A stretch of 64,000 nt of DNA from Solimonas thermocellulolyticum (GCF_040327995.1 NZ_JBEPIJ010000008.1:90902-154901); one strand, 5' to 3'; counted from the first letter of the stretch, positions 24,872-33,093 are shown. Notes: generated by a model from the sequence alone, not told the origin. Numbers and translations are program-made.

Positions 24872-25594
24872 TCAGATCAGACCGCGCGCGCGACGGATCA
24901 GTTGGCGCTCGATGCGGTGGAGGGCCTGCGCCAGGCGCTGCCGCGCCTCGCGGTGCAGCCCGGCGAAGCGCAGACCCAGGTGCAGGCGGCCGGCAGCGGG
25001 GCGGGTGCTGCGCACCTCGGCGGCAGTGTCGACTTCGGTATCGGGCAGATGCAGGCGAAGCTGCAGCAGGTCGCCCGACTCGATGGCCGCGTCGCGGCGC
25101 GTGTGCGCGCCGGCCCCCAGATGCGACAGGTCGGTGAGCCGCAGCGCGTGCGCCTCGTCCCCCATCGATGCAGTGACGGTGGTGTTCGGCAGCAGGCGCA
25201 CGCGGTGGGCTGCGCGGCGCTCGAACAAGGCGATCTCGGTCGGCAGTTCGACGCGCAGCGCAGGATGGCCGCCGACGGCGGCGGCACCCAGAACCGGGCA
25301 GGTGAAGCGCAGGTCGCCACCGTCGACGCGGCCGCGTACCGAGAGCACATCGCCGCTGCTCACCGCGAGCGCGGGTTGCGGCGCGTCGAGGTCGAGCCCG
25401 GTCGCCGGGTTCACCGCGAGCACGATGCTCGCATGGGCACCGAAGCCGCCATGACGCCGCAGGCTCAGCGGCTCGCGAGTCACCCGCAGGCGGTGCAGTA
25501 CGGCGAGGATGCGTTCACGTCCGTGCAGCAGCAGCGGCGCCGGTTCGCGGGTCGCGGCCTCCTTGTTCGCTGTGGTGGCTGGGTTCGCGTTCAC
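24872..25594 (-). CDS. ycgR: Flagellar brake protein YcgR, PilZ domain
   Basis: YcgR binds cyclic di-GMP and slows the flagellar motor at the C-ring. The 240-residue protein has an N-terminal YcgR domain and a C-terminal PilZ domain with both nucleotide-binding motifs intact: RRAAHR (RxxxR, about residues 128-133) and DLSHLGAG (D/NxSxxG, about 157-164). Its start overlaps the flgN stop (ATGA), so it is co-translated with the late flagellar chaperone genes. That placement supports a motor role. Confidence 0.88.
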   Translation of the reverse strand: MNANPATTANKEAATREPAPLLLHGRERILAVLHRLRVTREPLSLRRHGGFGAHASIVLAVNPATGLDLDAPQPALAVSSGDVLSVRGRVDGGDLRFTCPVLGAAAVGGHPALRVELPTEIALFERRAAHRVRLLPNTTVTASMGDEAHALRLTDLSHLGAGAHTRRDAAIESGDLLQLRLHLPDTEVDTAAEVRSTRPAAGRLHLGLRFAGLHREARQRLAQALHRIERQLIRRARGLI

Positions 25595-26061
25595 GCTGCG
25601 CCGAAGGAGCGGCTGCCGAAACTCAGGCTCTGGGCGCCGCCGCGTCCGTAGGCCGTGAGCGCGCCTGGACGCAGGAGCTGCAGCGCACTGCGGATCTGCT
25701 GCTGGCGCGCGGCGAGCAAGGCGGCGTTGTCGCGGTTGGCCGCGAGACAGTGCGCGGCGAGCTCGGCCAGGCGGCGCCCGGCTTGGGGCTCGACGCCGGA
25801 GGCCGCGAGCAGCGCGTGCAGGCCGTCGAGGCCAGCGGCCACACGCTGCTGCTCGATGTCACGACTCAGGCGTTCGATTTCGACCGCGTGCGCGTGTTTG
25901 TCGCGGGTGAGGGTCTCCAGCGCGGCGACGTCGTTGCCGAGGAGTGCTTCGCGTTCCCGCGCCAGTAGCGTGGCCAGCGCCTCGGTGCCGGCGATCAGCG
26001 CCTCGATACGCGCGCAAAGAGCGCTTGGCGCCGGGGCGGTGGCGTGTTGCTCGAAGGTCAT
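25591..26061 (-). CDS. flgN: Flagellar export chaperone FlgN
   Basis: FlgN escorts the hook-filament junction proteins FlgK and FlgL to the export gate. The 156-residue product is almost all alpha-helical with the LLAREREALLGNDVAALETL pattern typical of the FlgN family (about residues 30-49). The start at 26061 (MTFEQHAT) was chosen because it overlaps the flgM stop as ATGA; an in-frame ATG six codons upstream would overlap flgM more deeply. flgK and flgL, its clients, lie at 39219-42058. Confidence 0.88.
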   Translation of the reverse strand: MTFEQHATAPAPSALCARIEALIAGTEALATLLAREREALLGNDVAALETLTRDKHAHAVEIERLSRDIEQQRVAAGLDGLHALLAASGVEPQAGRRLAELAAHCLAANRDNAALLAARQQQIRSALQLLRPGALTAYGRGGAQSLSFGSRSFGAA

Positions 26062-26369
26062 GATCGCTGCAGTGCCCATTCAAAGCGCAGCAGCTTGTCG
26101 GCGATGCGCTGCGGGTCGACCGAGTACCGGCCCTCGGCCAGCGCCAGCCGTGTTTCGGCGACGCGCTTGCCGTCGATCGTCGGCGCTGCCGCGATGTGCT
26201 CGCGCAGCTCGGCCAGCATCCGTGCCGTGTCGGTCAGGCGCACCGAGTCGGCGGGTGTGACGGCGCCTATCGTGCCCTGCTTGCCGGCCTGCGCCGACGG
26301 CACGGCCGCGCCCACCCGCGGCGGCGTCGCCGCGGCTTGCGGGCCATAGGACTCGATCTTGCCGGTCAT
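26058..26369 (-). CDS. flgM: Anti-sigma-28 factor FlgM
   Basis: FlgM binds FliA and holds late flagellar genes off until it is secreted through the finished hook. The 103-residue protein has a disordered, Ala/Gly/Pro-rich N-terminal half and a C-terminal FliA-binding segment from about residue 40 (DSVRLTDTARMLAELREHI and RIADKLLRFE). It has its own sigma-28 promoter at 26405-26431, giving the usual feedback loop, in addition to read-through from flgA. Confidence 0.92.
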   Translation of the reverse strand: MTGKIESYGPQAAATPPRVGAAVPSAQAGKQGTIGAVTPADSVRLTDTARMLAELREHIAAAPTIDGKRVAETRLALAEGRYSVDPQRIADKLLRFEWALQRS

Positions 26370-26404
26370 GCGCGCGACTCCGTGTCAGCTTCGTCTCGGC
26401 CGCC

Positions 26405-26431
26405 TTATCGGCCGCCCGGCGAAGAACTTGA
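26405..26431 (-). promoter_or_regulatory. Sigma-28 (FliA) promoter for flgM
   Basis: On the minus strand TCAAGTTC is followed after exactly 11 bases by GCCGATAA, a perfect -10 for FliA and a good -35. The element starts 36 bases before the flgM ATG. It has the same box structure as the cheV promoter at 27190. Control of flgM by the sigma factor it inhibits is the known enterobacterial scheme. Confidence 0.88.
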
Positions 26432-26462
26432 GGCCGAAGCTCGCAGACTAGGGCAGGTGCGC

Positions 26463-27143
26463 TCACAGCGCGATCTCGACCACGCCGTCGGCGCTGACCA
26501 CGCCCTCAATGATGCGTTTGGACGCGCTGTTGCGCACGCGCACGCGCTCACCGCGCGCGCCAGCGGCGAGCGCCGTGCCTTCGGCGCGCACTTCGATGCC
26601 CGCGCCGCGGCCGATCAGGGTCACGGTCTGCCCGCGCTTGACGAGCTGCGGCGGTCGCGCGTCGCCGGGGGTGAGCACGGCGCCGGAGGGCAGGGCGCGA
26701 CGGGCTTGGAGCCCCGCAGCCTCCTCCAGCGAGGCGACGTAGCCGAACGGCAGCGCGGCCACATCGCGCATCTCAAGGCGCAGCCGCGCAGGGTCGAGGC
26801 GCTCGCCGGGCGCGACCGCCTGCGCCAGCACCACGACCAGCCTCAAGTCGCTGATCCGCACTGGCACGTAGACGGTCCACGGCGGGCGGGTGCAGCGCAC
26901 GGTCACGCTGGTCTGCGCGCCGCGCAGCGTCGGCGGATCGGCGAGCGGTGTCTCGGTACAGGCCGGCAGCCGCAGCCGCGGGTCGAGTACCCCGCCGCTG
27001 ACCCGCGCGCTCGCCGGCATCTGGGCGGCGACCGCGGCGATGGCGACGCTTTGGATGCGCGCCGGATCCTCGATGCGGTCGGCGCGCACGGCATCCGTTG
27101 CCAGCAGCGCGAGGGCAGTCAGGGTCAGGGGCAGGGCTCTCAT
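26463..27143 (-). CDS. flgA: Flagellar basal body P-ring chaperone FlgA
   Basis: FlgA is a periplasmic chaperone needed to polymerise FlgI into the P ring. The 226-residue precursor has a signal peptide (residues 1-21, ending AVRA) and a C-terminal SAF-type domain with the family pattern GERLDPARLRLEMRDVA and RGQTVTLIGRG. ATG 27143 was chosen because it begins the signal peptide. It heads the leftward flgA-flgM-flgN-ycgR-macrodomain run and is divergent from cheV. Confidence 0.92.
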   Translation of the reverse strand: MRALPLTLTALALLATDAVRADRIEDPARIQSVAIAAVAAQMPASARVSGGVLDPRLRLPACTETPLADPPTLRGAQTSVTVRCTRPPWTVYVPVRISDLRLVVVLAQAVAPGERLDPARLRLEMRDVAALPFGYVASLEEAAGLQARRALPSGAVLTPGDARPPQLVKRGQTVTLIGRGAGIEVRAEGTALAAGARGERVRVRNSASKRIIEGVVSADGVVEIAL

Positions 27144-27155
27144 GCCCTGTGTGCT

Positions 27156-27170
27156 ACAAGCCGCGTGCCA
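27156..27170 (-). promoter_or_regulatory. Sigma-54-like promoter for flgA
   Basis: On the minus strand TGGCACGCGGCTTGT has a perfect -24 box but GT instead of GC at -12. Transcription from it would begin only about two bases before the flgA ATG, giving an almost leaderless message. That makes it weaker than the elements at 835 and 28244. It overlaps the short divergent region shared with cheV. Confidence 0.45.
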
Positions 27171-27189
27171 GCGGGTCCGTTCTCGCCGA

Positions 27190-27216
27190 TCAATTTCGCC
27201 GCGGCGCTGCCGATAA
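27190..27216 (+). promoter_or_regulatory. Sigma-28 (FliA) promoter for cheV
   Basis: TCAATTTC (27190-27197), an 11-base spacer and GCCGATAA (27209-27216) match the FliA consensus, with a perfect -10. The element ends 30 bases before the cheV ATG. It places this chemotaxis gene in the late flagellar class. Confidence 0.88.
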
Positions 27217-27246
27217 GGCTTGCACGACCGCATCGAACCGACTGCC

Positions 27247-28179
27247 ATGGCCTACGGACTGCTCGAAAGCATCGACCGCAGCACCCAGCTCGCCGGACAC
27301 AATCGCCTGGCGCTGCTGCTGTTCCGTCTGGGGCCGCGCCAGATTTTTGGCATCAATGTCTTCAAGGTGCAGGAAGTCATCCGCACGCCGCCGCTGTCGG
27401 CGCTGCCCGGAGCGCATGCCTACGTCGCCGGGGTCGCCGACATTCGCGGCCGTATCGTGCCGGTGATCGACCTGCAGCGCGCGATCGGCGCCGACGCGCT
27501 CGGCAAGAGCGCGCGCGCGCACGTGGTCATCGCCGAGTTCAACCGCTCGGTGCAGGGCTTCTTGGTCAGCGCGGTCGATCGTATCGCGCACGTCGATGTC
27601 GCCGCGCTGCAGCCGCCGCCGAGCGGCGGTGCCGAGGGCTATCTGACGGCGATCACGCGCCTGGGCGATCAGCTCGTCGAGGTCATCGACGTGGAAAAAG
27701 TCCTGGCCGAGGTCGTCGGCGACTGCCCGGAACTGTCGAGCCGTTTGCGCGAGGGCGCACGCGCGCTGGTGCCGCGCGGGCTCAAAGTGCTCCTGGCTGA
27801 CGACTCGCGCGTCGCGCGCAGCCAGATCGAGCGCGTGCTGACTCAGCTCGGGGTGGACAGCATCCAGGTGAGCGACGGCCGCGAGGCGCTGCGCCAGTTG
27901 CAGCGCATGGCCGAGCAGGGGCCGGTGCACGAGCAGGTGCTGATGGTGATCTCGGATGTCGAGATGCCGAACATGGATGGCTACACGCTGACGACGGAAA
28001 TCCGTCGCGATCCGCGGCTCAAGGACCTGTATGTGATGCTGCACACTTCGCTGTCCGGCATCTTCAACAACGCGATGGTGCAGCGCGTCGGCGCCGACCG
28101 CTTCTGCGCCAAGTTCAGCTCCGACGAGCTGGCCGAGGGCGTGCTCGAACGCCTGCGCATGGTCGCGCAGCCGGCCTGA
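27247..28179 (+). CDS. cheV: Chemotaxis coupling protein CheV
   Basis: CheV couples chemoreceptors to CheA and carries its own phosphorylatable receiver. The 310-residue protein has an N-terminal CheW domain (about 20-160; ADIRGRIVPVIDL) and a C-terminal receiver domain (about 175-305) with acceptor Asp237 in VISDVEMPNMDGY. ATG 27247 begins MAYGLLESIDRSTQLAG, matching the family start; an ATG nine codons earlier lies within the promoter leader. It precedes flgB, as in vibrios and pseudomonads, and has a sigma-28 promoter. Confidence 0.94.
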   Translation: MAYGLLESIDRSTQLAGHNRLALLLFRLGPRQIFGINVFKVQEVIRTPPLSALPGAHAYVAGVADIRGRIVPVIDLQRAIGADALGKSARAHVVIAEFNRSVQGFLVSAVDRIAHVDVAALQPPPSGGAEGYLTAITRLGDQLVEVIDVEKVLAEVVGDCPELSSRLREGARALVPRGLKVLLADDSRVARSQIERVLTQLGVDSIQVSDGREALRQLQRMAEQGPVHEQVLMVISDVEMPNMDGYTLTTEIRRDPRLKDLYVMLHTSLSGIFNNAMVQRVGADRFCAKFSSDELAEGVLERLRMVAQPA

Positions 28180-28243
28180 GCTCGTCCCCGGTTTGCGGCG
28201 GCGATAGCCGGCCGCCGTCCTGGCAACCTGCGACTGCCGCTTC

Positions 28244-28258
28244 TGGCACAGGACTTGC
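28244..28258 (+). promoter_or_regulatory. Sigma-54 promoter for flgBCDEF
   Basis: TGGCACAGGACTTGC is a near-perfect RpoN promoter with GG and GC 10 bases apart. It ends 36 bases before the flgB start, in the 115-base gap after cheV. It agrees with the fliL promoter at 835 in all but one of these 15 positions, so both were probably built for the same FleQ/RpoN control. Confidence 0.9.
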
Positions 28259-28294
28259 CCCTGACCCTGCACATCCACGTGGCGGGGTTTTGCC

Positions 28295-28639
28295 ATGACC
28301 ATCGACGACCCGGTGTTCGGGATCCATCCGGCGGCGCTGCAGCTGCAACGACGACGCCTGGAGCTGATCGCCGCCAACATCGCCAATGCCGACACGCCGG
28401 GCTTCAAGGCGCGCGACCTCGATTTCCGCGAGGTGCTGGCGTCGGCCCAGACGGTCGGTCGAGTGTCGACGGGCGAACCGGGGTATCGCCTCGCCGTACA
28501 GCCCTCGGCAGACGGCAATACCGTCGACGTGCAGATCGAACAGGCGCAGTTCGCCGATGCGGCGCTGCGCTACCAGGCGAGCCTGCAGTTTCTCGATGCG
28601 CGCATCAAGGGTCTGCTGACCGCGCTCACCGGACAATAG
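28295..28639 (+). CDS. flgB: Flagellar basal body rod protein FlgB
   Basis: FlgB is the first proximal rod subunit above the MS ring. The 114-residue protein is the shorter end of the family range (about 115-140). The N-terminal rod signature is clear: RRRLELIAANIANADTPGFKARD (about residues 16-38) with the LIAANIANADTPGFKARD core. The C-terminal coiled helix (ALRYQASLQFLDARIKGL) completes the rod fold. It opens the rod-hook operon. Confidence 0.95.
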   Translation: MTIDDPVFGIHPAALQLQRRRLELIAANIANADTPGFKARDLDFREVLASAQTVGRVSTGEPGYRLAVQPSADGNTVDVQIEQAQFADAALRYQASLQFLDARIKGLLTALTGQ

Positions 28640-28650
28640 GAAGACGCGCC

Positions 28651-29058
28651 ATGTCCTCGTTCCGCATCTTCGACATCGCCGGTTCGGCGCTGTCGGCGCA
28701 GTCGGTGCGCCTGTCCACCGTCGCCTCCAATCTCGCCAACGCCGATGCCGTCGGCGGCGATCCCGATGCCGTCTACAAGGCGCGCATGCCGGTGTTTGCC
28801 GCAGCCCTCGAACCTGGACGCGACGAGGCCGTCGGCGTGCAGGTGCTCGGTGTGGTCGAGTCGAAGGCGGCGGCCGAGAAGCGCTACGCGCCGGGCCATC
28901 CGCTCGCCGATGCCGAAGGCTTCGTCTACGCCCCCAACGTCAATGTCGTCGAGGAGATGGTCGACATGATCTCGTCGGCGCGCTCGTACCAATCCAGCGT
29001 CGAGATGTTGAACACCGCCAAGGAACTGGCGCTGGCCACCCTGCGGCTCGGCCGCTGA
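28651..29058 (+). CDS. flgC: Flagellar basal body rod protein FlgC
   Basis: FlgC is a proximal rod subunit. The 135-residue protein has the rod N-terminus (FDIAGSALSAQSVRLSTVAS then NLANADAV) and the conserved C-terminal helix YAPNVNVVEEMVDMISSARS and YQSSVEMLNTAKELALATL. ATG 28651 is 11 bases after flgB, with a GGAAGA ribosome-binding site. Length is standard. Confidence 0.96.
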   Translation: MSSFRIFDIAGSALSAQSVRLSTVASNLANADAVGGDPDAVYKARMPVFAAALEPGRDEAVGVQVLGVVESKAAAEKRYAPGHPLADAEGFVYAPNVNVVEEMVDMISSARSYQSSVEMLNTAKELALATLRLGR

Positions 29059-29069
29059 GGGTTGACCGC

Positions 29070-29723
29070 ATGAGCACGATCGACCCCACCTACGCCGATC
29101 TGGGACTGGCCTTGCGCCAGCCGGCGGCGCGGCAGTCGCTGGGCCAGGACGACTTCCTGCGCTTGATGACCACGCAGTTGCAGAACCAGGACCCGTTCAA
29201 GCCGATGGAGAACGGCGAGTTCCTGGGGCAGATCGCGCAGTTCAGCACCGTCTCCGGCATCCAGGAACTGCAGGCGTCGTTCGCGAGTCTGGCCACGTCG
29301 CTGGCCGCCAACCAGACGCTGCAGGCCGCGAGCCTCGTCGGCCGCGGCGTGCTGGTGTCCAGCGAGACCGGCTGGCTGCCCCAAGGCGGCGAACTGCGCG
29401 GTGCCGCCGTGCTGCCGGCGAGCGGCGATGTGGTCATCGACATCGTCGATGCCAGCGGCACCGTGGTGCGCACCCTGGATCTGGGGCCGCAGGCCACCGG
29501 GGTTGCGCGTTTTGCCTGGGACGGCCGCGACAACGCCGGCGCTGCGGCGGCCGAGGGCCGCTATACGATGCGCGCGCGTCTGCTGCAGGGCGCTGCCCAG
29601 ACCGCGCTCGAAACGCTGGCGGTCGGCCAGGTGCAGTCCGTCGGCCTGGGTCGCAACGGGCTGACGCTGGAACTCGTCGGACTCGATCCGGCGCCGCTCG
29701 CCGACATCGTGCAAATCCTCTAG
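29070..29723 (+). CDS. flgD: Flagellar hook capping protein FlgD
   Basis: FlgD is the scaffold cap on which hook subunits polymerise and is removed later. The 217-residue protein contains the diagnostic QDDFLRLMTTQLQNQDPFKP segment (about residues 24-43) with the following MENGEFLGQIAQFS. The C-terminal half is a FlgD Ig-like plus Tudor-like domain (FAWDGRDNAGAAAAEGRYT). It is in the expected place between flgC and flgE. Confidence 0.96.
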   Translation: MSTIDPTYADLGLALRQPAARQSLGQDDFLRLMTTQLQNQDPFKPMENGEFLGQIAQFSTVSGIQELQASFASLATSLAANQTLQAASLVGRGVLVSSETGWLPQGGELRGAAVLPASGDVVIDIVDASGTVVRTLDLGPQATGVARFAWDGRDNAGAAAAEGRYTMRARLLQGAAQTALETLAVGQVQSVGLGRNGLTLELVGLDPAPLADIVQIL

Positions 29724-29746
29724 GCGCTTTTACACCGGAGTCTCTC

Positions 29747-30967
29747 ATGTCCTTCAGCATCGCCCTGTCGGGTCTGAAAGCCGCCTCGGCGGATCTTGGC
29801 GTGACCGCCAACAACATCGCCAATGCCAACACCACCGGCTTCAAGCAGTCGCGCGCGGAGTTCGCCGAACTGTTTCCGGTATCGTCCTACGGCGTCGCCG
29901 CGAATGCCACCGGCGCCGGCACACGGCTGGCGCGCGTCGCGCAGCAGTTCCAGCAGGGCGCGATCAATTTCACCAACAACTCGCTGGATCTCGCGCTCTC
30001 CGGCGAGGGATTCTTCACGCTCTCCGACAATGGCGCGATGGTGTATTCGCGCGCCGGCGCCTTCGGCACCGATCGCAACGGCTATGTCGTCAACGCCGCC
30101 GGCCAGCGCCTGCAGGTGTTCCCGCCGATCGCCGGCGCCCAGGGTTTCGATACCGCACGGCTCGCCGACCTGCAGCTCACCACTGGCGACAATCCGCCGC
30201 GGGCTAGCACCCGCCTAACCGCAGCCGTCAACCTGCCGGCCAGCGCCCAGCCGCCCGCCAACGGGAGCTTCGACGCCGGCGATCCGACCAGCTACAACTT
30301 CACGCGCTCGGTGACCGTATACGATTCGCTCGGCGCCGCACACACGGCGAGCCTGTTCTTCGTCAAGGGCGCGAGCCCGAACGAATGGAACGTGCATGCG
30401 CAGATCGACGGCAGCGACGTCGGCGGGGCCAACGCGCTGACGTTCACCGACAGCGGCACGCTGCTGACCCCGGCCAATGGCGAGATCACGCTGCCGGGCT
30501 TTGCGCCGACCACCGGCGCCGCCGATCTGAACCTCACGCTGAACTTCGCGGCGGCGACGCAGTTCGGCGACGACTTTGGCCTCGCCGAGCTGAGCCAGGA
30601 CGGTTACGCGACCGGCCGGCTCACCGGCATCGAGATCACCCAGGACGGCATCGTGCAGGCGCGCTACACCAACGGCCAGGCGACGCCGCTGGGCCGGATC
30701 GCACTGGCCAACTTCCCCAATCCGCAGGGCCTGCAACGGCTCGGCGACAACGCCTGGGGCGAGACCTTCGCCGCGGGCCCGGTGCTGCGCGGCGCCGCCG
30801 GCGAGACCGACTTCGGCCTGATCCAGGCCGGCGCACTCGAAGGCTCCAACGTCGATCTGACCGAGCAGCTCGTCAACATGATCACCGCGCAGCGCAACTT
30901 CCAGGCCAATGCGCAGATGATCTCGACCACCGACCAGATCACGCAGACGGTGATCAACATCCGATAA
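29747..30967 (+). CDS. flgE: Flagellar hook protein FlgE
   Basis: FlgE builds the hook. The 406-residue protein has the rod/hook N-terminus SGLKAASADLGVTANNIANA with NTTGFKQSR, the YSRAGAFGTDRNGYVVNAAG region and the FlgE D2 domain (about 155-310). The C-terminal helix contains LEGSNVDLTEQLVNMITAQR. Length is near E. coli FlgE (402). A GAG ribosome-binding region precedes the ATG. The following gap to flgF contains repeat arrays. Confidence 0.97.
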   Translation: MSFSIALSGLKAASADLGVTANNIANANTTGFKQSRAEFAELFPVSSYGVAANATGAGTRLARVAQQFQQGAINFTNNSLDLALSGEGFFTLSDNGAMVYSRAGAFGTDRNGYVVNAAGQRLQVFPPIAGAQGFDTARLADLQLTTGDNPPRASTRLTAAVNLPASAQPPANGSFDAGDPTSYNFTRSVTVYDSLGAAHTASLFFVKGASPNEWNVHAQIDGSDVGGANALTFTDSGTLLTPANGEITLPGFAPTTGAADLNLTLNFAAATQFGDDFGLAELSQDGYATGRLTGIEITQDGIVQARYTNGQATPLGRIALANFPNPQGLQRLGDNAWGETFAAGPVLRGAAGETDFGLIQAGALEGSNVDLTEQLVNMITAQRNFQANAQMISTTDQITQTVINIR

Positions 30968-30970
30968 CGG

Positions 30971-31054
30971 CAGTTTCCAGTCACCCGTTTCCAGCTTCCA
31001 GAAAGCAAGGCTGCGTCGGCCTCGATTGCGAACTGCAAACCAGAAACCGGAGAC
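30971..31054. repeat. Short inverted TTTCCAG-type repeat cluster
   Basis: The flgE-flgF gap holds CAGTTTCCAG, CCGTTTCCAG and CTTCCAG in close succession (30971-31000). After about 28 unrelated bases there are inverted relatives CAAACCAG and GAAACCGG (31036-31050). The arms form a loose palindrome built from 7-8 base units. Such degenerate arrays occur widely between genes in xanthomonad-type genomes; that comparison is from memory. Confidence 0.5.
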
Positions 31055-31070
31055 CGTTCGCGGAGCGAGC

Positions 31071-31814
31071 ATGGATAGAGCCCTTTACGTCGCCATGACC
31101 GGCGCCATCCAGACCCTCAAGGCGCAGGCGGCGAACAGCCATAACCTCGCCAATGCCTCGACCACCGGCTTTCGCGCCGAGCTGATCGCCAACCAGTCGC
31201 GTGCGGTCGAGGGCGCCGGTTTGCCGACGCGCGTCAACGCGCTCGGCGTCGGTGTCGGCTGGGACGCGCGCAGCGGCGCGCTGCAACAGACCGGCCGCGA
31301 TCTCGACCTCGCCTTCGCCGAAGACGTCTGGCTGGCGGTGCTGGCGCCGGACGGCAGTGAGGCCTACACCAAGGCCGGCGACTTGCGGATCGACAGTGCG
31401 GGACAGTTGCGTACCGGCGCCGGTCACGCCGTGCTCGGCGACGGCGGACCGATGGCGGTGCCCCCGCACACACAGCTGCGCATCGGCGGCGACGGTACGG
31501 TCTCGATCGTGCCGCAGGGCAGCGGCGCCGAAACCCTCGCCGCGATCGGCCGTCTGCGCACCGTCAGCGCGCAGCCGCAGCAGCTCGAACGCGGCGCCGA
31601 CGGCCTGATGCGCGCCCGTCCCGGGCAAACGCCCGCACCTGCGCCGGGCAATGTGCTCGTCACCGGCGCGCTCGAATCCAGCAACGTCTCGCTGCCCGAG
31701 ACGATGGTCAACATGATCAGCCTCGCACGCCAGTTCGAGCTGCAGGTCAAGCTGATGCGCACCGCCGAGGACAATGCCCGGGCGGCGACGACGTTGCTGC
31801 GGGTCGGCGGCTGA
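31071..31814 (+). CDS. flgF: Flagellar basal body rod protein FlgF
   Basis: FlgF is a rod subunit linking the proximal and distal rod. The 247-residue protein begins MDRALYVAMTGAIQTLKAQA and has the NSHNLANASTTGFRAEL motif, the YTKAGDLRIDSAGQL segment and the C-terminal LESSNVSLPETMVNMISLAR helix. ATG 31071 matches the family start; an ATG 15 codons upstream lies in the repeat region. The next rod gene, flgG, normally adjacent, is 3.9 kb away because of the insertion that follows. Confidence 0.96.
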   Translation: MDRALYVAMTGAIQTLKAQAANSHNLANASTTGFRAELIANQSRAVEGAGLPTRVNALGVGVGWDARSGALQQTGRDLDLAFAEDVWLAVLAPDGSEAYTKAGDLRIDSAGQLRTGAGHAVLGDGGPMAVPPHTQLRIGGDGTVSIVPQGSGAETLAAIGRLRTVSAQPQQLERGADGLMRARPGQTPAPAPGNVLVTGALESSNVSLPETMVNMISLARQFELQVKLMRTAEDNARAATTLLRVGG

Positions 31815-31837
31815 GAGCCTGTGCATCCTTCAGGCTC
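31815..31837. terminator. Hairpin directly behind flgF
   Basis: GAGCCTG (31815-31821) and CAGGCTC (31831-31837) form a 7-bp stem immediately after the flgF stop. No U-tract follows in either direction, so it may be an inefficient terminator, a 3'-end stabiliser or an end of the inserted element. Confidence 0.35.
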
Positions 31838-32400
31838 CTAGGAGTTTGGGCGGCCGAAATTTACAGCGGCACTTGATTCGAGCGTGCCAGTGCCGGCGAG
31901 GCGACGGTCGATCAGGCGCGTGCCGGACACGAATGCTGAATCGCCGAAAGTCCGTCGCCTGCTTGACCCAGCCGAAGACCGGCTCCGGAATGAATTGGCG
32001 CTGCTGGTAGTGATCCTTGCCCTCGGGCGTGGCCAGGCGCTCGGCTATGCGCTGCGTCGCCAGATGGCGTTCCGGATCAATCGGGCGAATGGCCTTGCCT
32101 TCAGCGCTACGCATGCCGTCAGCTGCTGTGCCTTAAGCGCCGCAAAGCTGTCCTCGCTGGCCTAGCCGCAGTAGGCCAGTGTCATCATCTGTGCAAGGCC
32201 TGCGTTGCGCGTCACGGCCTCGATCATCGGCAGCAGCAGCTGCTGGGGGTCTGCTGCGCAGTCCATCAACCCGGCCCGACGATGATCTTGGTGCCGTCGA
32301 TGCCGATCCGGCCCCGCTTCCCCAGACCGGCTTCTCGCGCCAGTTGCACGATCTGCACGAACAACGCCGAGAACTCCCCCAGGTGCCGAAAGCCGCGGGG
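31838..32400 (-). pseudogene. Decayed IS1182-type transposase fragment
   Basis: Translated leftward, the segment gives three recognisable pieces of a DDE transposase. The first is RLAREAGLGKRGRIGIDGTK-like near the right end (about 32360-32290). The second is DPQQLLLPMIEAVTRNAG leading into YCG-stop-ASEDSFAAL (about 32260-32130), where the family has DAGYCSEDNLAAL. The third is HYQQRQFIPEPVFGWVKQAT with FRRFSIR (about 32020-31930). Frames change between pieces and an in-frame stop is present. The N-terminal part is missing, cut off exactly where the hydroxylase gene ends. It marks past mobile-element activity. Confidence 0.82.
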
Positions 32401-32401
32401 A

Positions 32402-33082
32402 TCAGCAGTCCGACCAGCAACGGATCAGGTTGTTGTACAGCGCGGTCAGGCGTACCAAGTCCGGCTGTGCATCGCCCAGTTGGGCGCGCAAACGACGCAG
32501 CGCGCAGTCCATCTCATAGAGCAGACGTCGCTGCTCGGAGCTTTTGACGACGCTCTGCATGAAGAAATAGCAGGCCAGGCGTTCGCCACGCGTGACTGCT
32601 CGGACCTGATGGAGCGATCCAGAGGGATAGATCACCAAGCTGCCGGCGGCGAGCTTGATCAGATGCCGGCCAAAGAGGTCCTCGATTTCCAGCTCGCCGC
32701 CGTCGTAGTCCGCCGGGTCGGACAGGAAGAGCGTGGCGGAGATGTCGGTGCGCAACCAGCTGCCGTCGGGCAGGCTGCGCAGCGTCGCATCGGCGTGAAC
32801 GCCATAAGCGTTGTGTGCGCCGCTATAGCGATTAAAGTTCGGCGGTAGGATCTTGTTCGGCAGGGCCGCCGATAGCAGCTCCGGGCTGCGATTGAGGGCG
32901 CGCATCACGATGAGGCGGAGCTCCCGGAGCTGTGGCGCAGACTCCGGGAGCTGCTGGTTGTTCTTGACGAGGACGGCCTGTGCTCCGGCGGAAATGCCGA
33001 TGGCCCAGTCAGCCGCAGCGAGCTGGCGGCGAATCGCCGCCAGCTCGTCGGTCCGGAGAATGCCCTCGAACGTGACGACCAA
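32402..33082 (-). CDS. piuC: PKHD-type Fe(II)/2-oxoglutarate hydroxylase, PiuC-like
   Basis: The 226-residue protein belongs to the YbiX/PiuC family of 2-oxoglutarate oxygenases often paired with siderophore receptors. The double-stranded beta-helix iron ligands are visible: HxD in YGVHADATLR (about residues 95-104) and the distal His in SGSLHQVRAV (about 155-164), with a following Arg in the TRGERLA segment. It lies 11 bases behind the TonB receptor, so the two form an operon. The family function is iron-linked but the substrate is unknown. Confidence 0.88.
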   Translation of the reverse strand: MVVTFEGILRTDELAAIRRQLAAADWAIGISAGAQAVLVKNNQQLPESAPQLRELRLIVMRALNRSPELLSAALPNKILPPNFNRYSGAHNAYGVHADATLRSLPDGSWLRTDISATLFLSDPADYDGGELEIEDLFGRHLIKLAAGSLVIYPSGSLHQVRAVTRGERLACYFFMQSVVKSSEQRRLLYEMDCALRRLRAQLGDAQPDLVRLTALYNNLIRCWSDC

Positions 33083-33093
33083 GGGTGTCTTGC

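Noticed and set aside
32133..32848. Several 95-188 codon frames over the transposase remnant and the hydroxylase
   Set aside because: They are out of frame with the transposase pieces or antisense to piuC and show no domain of their own.
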